Origin: Toxorhynchites rutilus septentrionalis
Lineage: Eukaryota > Arthropoda > Insecta > Diptera > Culicidae
Direction: 5' to 3'
Assembly: GCF_029784135.1 (NCBI RefSeq)
Contig: NC_073744.1
Span: forward strand, 71,908,593-71,972,592
DNA length: 64,000 bases
Shown here: positions 56,939 to 64,000 of the stretch, piece by piece
Layout of the letters: every line of letters begins with the position of its first letter
Numbering within the stretch: position 1 is the stretch's first letter
The notes under the pieces: generated by a model
What the model was told of the DNA's origin: nothing
Database searches by the model: none
Seen by the model: the letters and a program-made list of their open reading frames with translations, nothing else
Translations under genes and position numbers: made by a program

Positions 56939-58118
56939 TTCACGATTTACTCAAGGTTAGATATGGAAACCGTTCCTCAGGAACTGGATTTCTAATTGAC
57001 GATCAATATCATAATCCAATGTTGTGTTCCGACAGTTGTAATCGATAATTAATTGTCCAATGAAGCTCAGCGCACTTTGGAATGGGAGTCATACTGATCA
57101 TAGCTCAATTGACAGGTCATTTTTCCCTTCTGGAATTTTCACATGGACCGAAGATAGCCCCAGCACGCCCAACTGCTTGCCGAGATTCAATTACATGCTG
57201 ATGATTGCCCGCATTTGGCCGCGGGAAGCACTGATCAAATATATCGTTGCATGAATTCTAATCCCGTTCAATTACTATTATAGTGGTGGTGCAACCGATT
57301 TTGGGGTTCTTTTTATCCCGTGGGGTGGCATAAGGTGACAGTATGGTTGTCGTTTAGCAGAATCACAAGATACGATGTACAACACACATTGTGGCTAGGA
57401 ATCTAACAATTGGATCTGTTCGAAAGATAACAATACAATAGAGAAACTATCATTGATTTATTATTGAAATGATTATCTATTAATTGAAACCGCAGAAAAC
57501 TTTGCTCGCTCAGTATGCACGTTAGCAGCCGGCTTGAAGATTACATATGTTTGATTACGCGTGTCAATCCGTTCTGGTCTGTTGAAGCACGGCTTCGCTT
57601 GTACTTCATATGGTTCCGTTGTGAGTTCAGTAGTAAGGAATACACGTGTTGTAAAACAAAAGTGAATGTGTGTTCCGATTTGTTTGCTACACCGTTCAGA
57701 AAGTAAATGTGTAATGTCGTCTCTGAAGCGGCTGTTAGATAGTATTCGCATCTCCGCTCTGTCTACAATCTCGGGTTTTCCCAAATTTATGGCAGTTCAA
57801 ATTTTCTATTTTTAGGTCTGCTGGAGTAGCGCAACCACGGCGTCATCGAAGGAAATGAAGCGTGAAGTTAATACAAAATGAATGTGGTATTGTAGCTGAG
57901 AAAGCTGATCTAAAAGTTGACGTTAAAACATGTGCTTGTGATGGAAAATTAGGCTGTGTAAATTTTTTACTTTTGTTGTGATATTGTTTATACAGAGTGT
58001 ATAGCTTATGAAGTGCTGTCGAAGATAAAAATACTTGCATTGATTGTTGAATGCAGAACGAGAAAAATCCAAAAATTGTTGCTGCTCTGGCGATCATCTA
58101 CTAATAACCTTGGCGAGA
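56939..58118. other. Intergenic; no supported gene
   Basis: The frames at 57060-57254, 57473-57784 and 57515-57706 have no recognisable domains or neighbours. They overlap in opposite directions and look like chance. Confidence 0.4.
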
Positions 58119-58185
58119 ATGGCTGCGAACGATAATCTATTAGATCAGAGAAAAAATGGATCCATCAGTATCGTTGGGAGTAGAG
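58119..58185 (+). CDS. Possible first coding exon of a gene continuing downstream
   Basis: ATG 58119 opens 22 codons (MAANDNLLDQRKNGSISIVG...) ending at AGAG|GTATGTG, a good splice donor. The upstream context is a long, stop-containing AT-rich leader. No matching acceptor or next exon was found in the window, so this is a candidate only. Confidence 0.3.
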
Positions 58186-59081
58186 GTATGTGAAATATCT
58201 TTTACTTTTATTTTGTACCACTACATATACGGTGTATTTAAATGAAGATGTCATACTAGGAATAAAACTTTCATGAGTTGATAGATCCAACAAGTCATGT
58301 TAACAACTGTACTAAGTGCAGAGAGCGTTAGGTGGAAGCAATTTCCTCTTTTGAAATAGTTTCTGCATCCCACCAGAAGAACGACCATAATAGCAGGAGG
58401 AGGAAGGAAAACGGAAAAAGCCTGAACGTTATTTTTTATGCCGGTGCACTTGTCACATGAATTTGCATATTCACATATTCACGTGAATGGTGGTAGCCTG
58501 TAGCGTTTTGCTTCAGAAAAGTGTACCTTGTTTATGTGAGGAAAATTGGTATTCACCTCTTTTAAATCAAAACCAATGTGTTTATCTAAGAAGTTGTTTT
58601 TTCACATTTTTGTCACAAGGGAGTGCTCAAGTGCTAATGATTCTTTTGGTACCAATTTAGTATTCATATAATTTCTTGTGATTCCATTAATTATCAAGGT
58701 GCGTTCGATATATTCGTCACTGTACAGCAATCGCTTTTTCGAATTATACCGGGCGTAGGAATTGAGCTAAGCGCTTGGTGTTGTCTAGTCAAAAACTACT
58801 GAAGAACAATCCATCGGAACTGCTGTTCGGAATGTGTTTGAATTCTGAGTAAAAAATTTAAGTTCTTTTTCCGAAACAGATTCTTAATCTTATCTGTTTC
58901 ATTACTTAGCGCTAACATAAAACATGCATTTGAACACATTTTTGTAAATAAAAAAAATTATGAAATTCACATGAAGACATATTTAGTAAATCCGAACATT
59001 GACAGAGCGCGATGATCGATTTGCAACATGTATTTCTTCATTGCTTCCGAGATAAGAAGCGCTCTATCGAAGGTAGATTGG
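58186..59081. other. Intergenic or intronic, AT-rich
   Basis: No repeat border or coding exon recognised. Confidence 0.4.
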
Positions 59082-59175
59082 ATATAAGTAAGCCAACAGT
59101 TAGCGAGAAACAGTCAAACAGTCGGAACGGTCGAATCATCCAACTTATTGTATCAAAAATATTCGGACGTCCAGA
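59082..59175 (+). promoter_or_regulatory. Core promoter and leader of the secreted Thr-rich gene
   Basis: TATAAG at about 59083 is followed ~30 nt later by an ACAGTC initiator-like site. A short leader then reaches ATG 59176. Confidence 0.5.
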
Positions 59176-59568
59176 ATGAAATTGCTTGTGAATCAAGTTG
59201 CTGTGCTGTTACTGGTTCTTGCAAGTGCACACGCTAACCCGACATCCTTTGTTCGGAGCTCGTGGCCGCTGGAGTTGGATCAAAATGGGGTAGCCGGCGT
59301 CAACATCACGGCAGAAACCATAAACAATATGGCAGTCATTGTGGCCAAATTGGTAAACATCAACAATGGCTCAGGAGGATCAGGAGATGTGGAAGACCCG
59401 GAAACTACTACTGCTCCACCACCGGTTGAAACTACGACGGATGGATTACCGGGTACAACGGTTGTAACCCCTGAACCATCTACAACAATTACCGCAACAA
59501 CAACTGACACCACAACGTCAACAACTTCGGGACCCATCATAACACCGCCACCGATCGGAAAAAAATGA
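59176..59568 (+). CDS. Small secreted Thr/Pro-rich (mucin-like) protein
   Basis: A single-exon frame of 130 residues. Residues 1-20 form a clear signal peptide (MKLLVNQVAVLLLVLASAHA) with likely cleavage before NPTS. The middle (about 21-70) has possible N-glycosylation sites NIT and NGS. The rest (about 75-125) is dominated by Thr, Pro, Ser and Val (ETTTAPPPVETTT, TTTDTTTSTTS), a pattern of O-glycosylated mucin-like stalks. TATA and initiator elements precede it, and AATAAA lies 65 bases after the stop (59633-59638), so the unit looks complete. Secreted Thr-rich proteins of this size are common in mosquito saliva and cuticle-related tissues; the tissue cannot be told from sequence. The minus-strand frame over the same bases is a shadow. 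Confidence 0.82.
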   Translation: MKLLVNQVAVLLLVLASAHANPTSFVRSSWPLELDQNGVAGVNITAETINNMAVIVAKLVNINNGSGGSGDVEDPETTTAPPPVETTTDGLPGTTVVTPEPSTTITATTTDTTTSTTSGPIITPPPIGKK

Positions 59569-59632
59569 TTGAGTGATTTCAATATGATGAATTGTTAAAT
59601 TTGTCTATTAAAATTCAGGATATGTTACTAGA

Positions 59633-59638
59633 AATAAA
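59633..59638 (+). terminator. Polyadenylation signal AATAAA
   Basis: It lies 65 bases downstream of the stop codon of the secreted Thr-rich gene. Confidence 0.6.
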
Positions 59639-59920
59639 TAACTATAATTCATTCGACTTTTTTTTCGTCGACTGAAAAGTCCCGGGATTTTTAATGAAAA
59701 CAATCGTTTTTTGGGCAAATCTGTACTCAGGGCCTGAAATCTTCGAAGGTGAAAAATGAAGACAGACTCTACTCTTCGCTTCGCTTCGACTAGAACTGCT
59801 TCGGCAGTCGCCCACAACAAAAAGTGACTTGAAATGAATTGACTAGCGTTGACTAGCGTTGACTAGCGAGGATGACTGGTGAACTAGTCCAGTCAGTAGT
59901 TATTTTAACTGACTCGGAAT

Positions 59921-59953
59921 AGAGGCGAATGAACTTCAAAGTTTAAAGCCTCT
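59921..59953 (+). repeat. 3'-terminal hairpin of a SINE/LINE-like repeat, copy 3
   Basis: AGAGGC...GCCTCT encloses GAATGAACTTCAAAGTTTAAA, followed by TAAAAACAAAGAAAGAAGAAG. Upstream (59840-59880) is a short tandem GTTGACTAGC repeat. Confidence 0.65.
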
Positions 59954-60464
59954 TAAAAACAAAGAAAGAAGAAGAAGAACTGACTCGACTAATGAATACA
60001 AATCTGCCTTTTCATTCAACTGACTTCTATCCACATTTCTACTCACCTAGGAACGGAATTTATACCCGCGTACGCAATCTTATTTTGACGTCCATATAAG
60101 GAGGAACGAAAATATGATTTCTGATGCAAAAAAGAAGTTACCCCATCAATGGACGGCTTATTGTTTACCCAACGTGACGTAGACATTTCGTCTTCGCGTT
60201 AGAATTAGTAAATAGCGTAAATTAGTAAACGTTCGCTGAGTAAGGAAACGTAAATGTTTGAAAGTATTCATATCCATTTTTGGCGGGACGAAGTATGCCG
60301 GGTCAGCTAGTGTCTGTATGAATACAGTCCACCAGATATGCTTTGGATATACAGGGTTTTCCATTCCGGGCTTCCGAATGTATACAGCCCTGCGCTGACA
60401 ACCGTTTGACATAGTTGTCAACCAAAGCGTCATATCGTTAGTTGAATGTCTGCCATTTTACAAT

Positions 60465-61128
60465 ATGGATCGTTTTAGCATCGCACAACGTGTTAATTTT
60501 GTTAAATTATACTATAAAAATGATGAAAAACCGGCAAATGTTTTTCGAGCATTACTGACGGATTTTGGTCAGGGGCTCAGAAAATCCACACGTGATTGTT
60601 GAGAGGCCTTCGTATCCGCCAAAAGTCACTGTTTGGTGCGCGTTATGGTCTGGTGGAGTCATCGGGCCATATTTCTTTGAAAATGAGGACGGCGGGACGG
60701 TAACTGTGAATGGTGAGCGCAATGGCCGCATGTTAACCGATTTTTTTTTACCACAAATTGAAGATATGGATACGGATGACATGTGGTTTCAGCAGGACGG
60801 CTCAACGTGCCACACAACACGACCGAACATGGCTATATTGCGAACGAATTTTGAGGGACGCATAATTTCGCGTTATGGTGATGCCAATTGGCCGTCCAGA
60901 TCATACGATTTGAACCCGCTAGACTTTTTTTTGTGGGATTATGCGAAAGACCGTGTCTATGCCAACTCTCCGCAAACTCTTGAACATTTGAAAGACAAAA
61001 TTCGTGAAGTTATGACCGAGATACCGCCCCATATGTGCCGAAAAGTCATCGAAAATTACCTGTTCCGGATCAAGGTGTGCGAGGAAACCCTAGGTGGACA
61101 TTTGAATGATGTTGTATTTCACACATAA
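60465..61128 (+). pseudogene. DD41D (rosa-like) transposase with internal deletion
   Basis: ATG 60465 opens an N-terminal piece (MDRFSIAQRVNFVKLYYKND...) of about 36 codons with helix-turn-helix character. At about 60570 it joins a late part of the gene in another frame. This second part keeps PPKVTVWCALWSGGVIGPYF, the second Asp in WFQQDGSTCH and the last Asp in YDLNPLDFFLW. I count 41 residues between those two Asp, giving DD41D. The tail GGHLNDVVFHT is the normal C-terminus of this group. The first catalytic Asp and most of the DNA-binding region are lost. Confidence 0.85.
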
Positions 61129-61183
61129 TGGCATAAACCAAACCTTAATGTGAAATAAAAGTTTCATCGAAATTCGAATTCTA

Positions 61184-62038
61184 ATAGCGAATTCGTTTTT
61201 AAAACTGAGTCAGTGCCAAACTGACTCTGTAATAAAAAAACGTTTTCAGTTTCACGTATGCGGTGGTTTGTTGGTGTGCGTTATATAGTCTGATTTGTTT
61301 ATATTTACGACGGCAAATGTACAGTGTCGACGTCTGGTGGTGATATTAGTGCTTGGCAGGTAAATTGTTCTCCATCAGATCAGAAGGGCCAAGTGCAGTG
61401 TAAACATATAAAAGTTTGAATGAAAATTTTTACTTAATATTGTTTGATTACCTAACACATGTAGTTCTGACACTCACTTAACCATTTGTCGATGCATTTC
61501 CTGTTTGTTCCACAAATAATTACTATTATGATATAAAACCATCATTAGACACAGTTTTCGTTCAATATTCTGCGATATCGGAAAAAAACTTTTATTTAAT
61601 CACATAAAATAAATATTCGATACGTTAAAGTAAATTTTCATTCATAATTTTGATTTTGAAATTTATTCCACCTGAATATCCATCATTATTTTCACCTCCC
61701 AATGAAAGCACACGTAGCTTAATGCCGTCTACTCTACTCTTCAAAATCAGAATCCGAATTGGATTACGATTCCAATAATACAAAAGCAAAAGCAGCAGGT
61801 TTTCCATTTTCATAGTCTTTATTTTTAGATTTTCCAAAACAATATTCGGAACTTGACAGTTCAGTATAGTTGTATTGGTGAACCCGAGTGCCAACCCGTG
61901 AAACATCTCAGTGCGAAACTAACAGCTTTCGGGGCGAACTAGTGCGACACTGAGTGCGAAACTGAGTGAATAAAAAAACGTTTTGACAGCAGTTAGTGCG
62001 GCACTGGGGTTGAAACTGAACAAAAACGAATTCGCTAT
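61184..62038. mobile_element. MITE with ATAGCGAATTCG ends, nested in the DD41D element
   Basis: ATAGCGAATTCGTTTTT at the left and its complement at the right form a 17-bp perfect inverted repeat. The similarity continues inward (CTGAGT..., AATAAAAAAACGTTTT on both sides). Its interior (61320-61750) resembles that of the 5604-8673 element although the ends differ. Confidence 0.75.
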
Positions 62039-62091
62039 AAGTGTGTTTTATTTCAATTTACTTTCGGAATTTAAAGTTGGAAAACCCTGTA

Positions 62092-62973
62092 TAACCCGTG
62101 ACGGTTGAACAAAGCTCACATAGGTTCGTCGCGACTGACTTTCTTCTCAAGAAACAATACTGTGCTACTGGAACACGGACGATAATACGTTTGTATGGGT
62201 GGGCGTGAACAAATCGCTCAAATAATTTTGGTATCGCGAGCGGAAACAAATTGCGACATATTCTTGAATCTCGCAAACGACATGGAATGGTGCACAGTGA
62301 TTCTGTTAGTTCCTCTTCGTTTGACTGGAATGACTGAAGAAGTTCTCCAATTCTGCATCTTCAACCGTGTTGACCTTTCCGGGATGCTCTTTGTCTTCGA
62401 TACTAATTAAACACCTTCTGGAGTGTTGAACCATTGGTGACACGTTCTCACACTAATAGCGGTCTCATCATCGATGTCAACGAGAAACTTCCCGCAAAAA
62501 TGTTTCCATTTCCACGCTTCCTTGACACCGATACAAACTATTAACCGTAATGATGATGAATTGTTCACAAGTATCTCACAGTGCGACTTCTTTTCCTTTT
62601 TGACTAAAAATTACTATTGACACAACTTAATAAAAACGGCGGGTTTCTATTTGCACTTCTCAGTGGACATCTGTTGAAATCCACAACGAGCACAGTGTTT
62701 TCCACCCACCAACCCAAACAACAATTTCCAAACCAGGCCAAATCGGAATCAGTGTTGCCACACATACAGATTTATCCGGAAAGGTATAGATTTTTCCGCA
62801 TGTGAAATTTCTTACATTTGAATATTAAGAATATTAAGGTACATGCCTACTTTTACACCGCAGTATCGCTTGGTAGTGCTGATCTCAAAACAATTTTGTA
62901 ATAATTTATCAATTCCATAAGGACGGAATCCCTTGTTAAATTTGAAGATCATTAAAAAGGGGCAGGAATTTTT
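62092..62973. other. Intergenic, no supported gene
   Basis: 62745-62800 (CAGTGTTGCCACACATACAG and following) has a hAT-like start, but no matching end was seen. Confidence 0.4.
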
Positions 62974-62983
62974 AGGTTGGAAT

Positions 62984-63260
62984 AGTTTTTTTTTATTAAT
63001 CCGTTTATTTTTACAGGCTCAGTTACATAAGTTTAATGGAGCCAAACTCTTAACTATATTTCAACTAGCATATATCAACATGTTGTTTCCTTAATTCTAT
63101 GGTTAATGAAATAGGAAACCGATTACTCGCGGTCGACTCGAGTTTAGAAGGGTGACACATTTTCATTAGGAAAAGGATGGGATGTAACGGGATGTGTGTT
63201 TACACTCGCACTCACATTCACATTCACATTCTCATTCACACTGACATTTCACACTCAATT
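62984..63260 (-). mobile_element. 3' UTR-only copy of the 40493-44530 LINE
   Basis: The minus strand matches 44270-44515, including GAGTAATCGGTT-type, GGCTC and CCTGTAAAAATAAACG segments, and ends in poly(A) (poly-T on +). It is flanked by the perfect 10-bp duplication AGGTTGGAAT (62974-62983 and 63261-63270). Confidence 0.92.
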
Positions 63261-63270
63261 AGGTTGGAAT

Positions 63271-63650
63271 GGTAGCAGTAGAAACTATCAGACAATGGAC
63301 AGCGAAAGACAGATAATTTTAAGGAATATTTGTCGCAGGTTTTTCGAGGAGCTGATCAAGCAAATGAGAAAAATTGTAAGGTGTTGTATCTAGGACACGA
63401 CCGTATATTTCCGACGTAGAACTACGCAATTACATTATGAAATCCACTTGTTTACCACTTCGAATATTATTTTAGAATGCATCGAAATTTTTGTAATAGA
63501 TTATGTTCTTCGTTACAAATAAATTTGATGAACGTTCTTTTACGTTTGATATGATGCCTAGGACTATCAAAAAATGTGAACGGAAGAATTGTCAAACGAT
63601 CATTGTATTTTACATTGCACATTTCATTTTTACGTAGTTCTCGAGCCGCG
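63271..63650. other. Spacer with a degenerate GPE terminal palindrome at 63411
   Basis: GACGTAGAACTACGC (63411-63425) resembles the GPE terminus, but nothing else of the element follows. Confidence 0.35.
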
Positions 63651-63699
63651 AAAGTTCACCTCACATTTGCCTCTAGTATCTGAAATGACGATTTTCCCA

Positions 63700-64000
63700 G
63701 GTTTTTCAGTTGAAAAGTACCTTTTAGGGTAACATATTCCGGTCTGCACAACGACAAGCCAGTACAAAAGTACTCAACACCAAAAATACCCCCGACTTGA
63801 ATGTATTTGCAAAGCGGATACACTTTAATTTCCCCCGGGCACTTTAATTTTGAAGTCCGTGTTAGGGAAACACAGCTCAATGGAAAAAGATACCCCCGAA
63901 TTGCATGTTTTGATAAAGCGGATTCCCCCAGACACATTGATTTTGAAGTCCGTGTTAGGGAAACACAGCTAGGAGGGAACAAAAATACCCCCGACTTGCA
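63700..64000. repeat. Tandem ~100-bp minisatellite running off the right edge
   Basis: Units share GTCCGTGTTAGGGAAACACAG, TACCCCCGACTTGCATGT-like and AAAGCGGAT segments. At least two and a half units are visible, continuing past 64000. Confidence 0.85.

Larger units (their letters stand above)
60352..62089 (+). mobile_element. DD41D mariner-like element, internally deleted
   Basis: CAGGGTTTTCCA at the left and its complement at the right are flanked by TA (60350-60351, 62090-62091). It contains the two ends of one transposase gene, and a nested MITE at 61184-62038 lengthens it. Confidence 0.78.

Noticed and set aside
57473..57784. 103-codon minus-strand frame as a host gene
   Set aside because: No domain, promoter or splice context; an overlapping frame runs on the other strand.
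59280..59582. 100-codon minus-strand frame over the mucin-like gene
   Set aside because: It is a Val/Gly-rich shadow of the Thr/Pro codons on the other strand.
1..64000. tRNA, rRNA or bacterial/viral insert
   Set aside because: I found no cloverleaf with conserved boxes, no rRNA core motif and no prokaryotic-style operon in the window.

Overview
The window looks like a piece of a culicine mosquito genome, most likely Aedes. The grounds are the very high transposon load, an ITmD37E (DD37E) transposase of the kind known from mosquitoes, a DD41D mariner relative, copia and RNase H-bearing LINE elements, short introns with GT/AG junctions, and an arthropod TATA plus TCAGT initiator architecture. 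Only two single-copy host genes are well supported: a three-exon TMUB-type membrane ubiquitin-like gene (12839-14186, +) and a one-exon secreted Thr-rich protein (59176-59568, +). A possible first coding exon of a gene running off to the right lies at 58119-58185.

Layout. 1-2194 is a truncated copia pol with a frameshift, ending in a perfect 21-bp-arm palindrome. 2491-4373, 6221-8320, 14560-18305, 15344-17327, 19711-23446, 26741-30476, 33426-34523, 40055-40336, about 45000-45893, about 48149 and 54331-54640 are members or fragments of one chimeric repeat family. I call it GPE, because one terminus carries the near-palindrome GACGTAGGACTACGTC and the other a subterminal TAGTCCTACGTCA. Two GPE members contain recognisable but wrecked replication-dependent histone genes: H2A at 6741-7013, with histone mRNA 3' stem-loops downstream, and H4 on the minus strand near 45160-45283, with an octamer/TATA/CCAAT promoter upstream. 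Another subfamily carries TATA-initiator promoter cassettes alternating with a 198-bp tandem repeat. Two of its 3.74-kb copies differ at only about nine positions and lie exactly 7,030 bp apart.

GPE copies are nested in other transposons: GPE-2 in a pogo-like MITE (15102-17435, TA duplication), which is itself inside an older GPE; GPE-3 in a second pogo-like element (19128-24013); GPE-H2A in a GGCCGTATGAATAAAA-type TIR element (5604-8673). That last element in turn splits an unrecognised gene fragment. 31-38 kb is a graveyard of minus-strand LINEs and hAT and Tc1 remnants. 40493-44530 is a young LINE with an open EN-RT-RNase H frame and a perfect target duplication. A second 3' fragment of it lies at 62984-63260. 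51737-53033 is a nearly complete ITmD37E element with one frameshift. 54963-56935 is a PIF/Harbinger-like element with a MADF-like two-exon pseudogene. 60352-62089 is an internally deleted DD41D element with another MITE nested in it.

The genes here do not form a pathway; the window is best read as stacked mobile-element insertions around two small host genes. The most unusual system is the GPE family, which appears to move histone genes, histone promoters and histone 3'-end signals. All family assignments were made by eye from motifs and internal comparison; no database search was possible.
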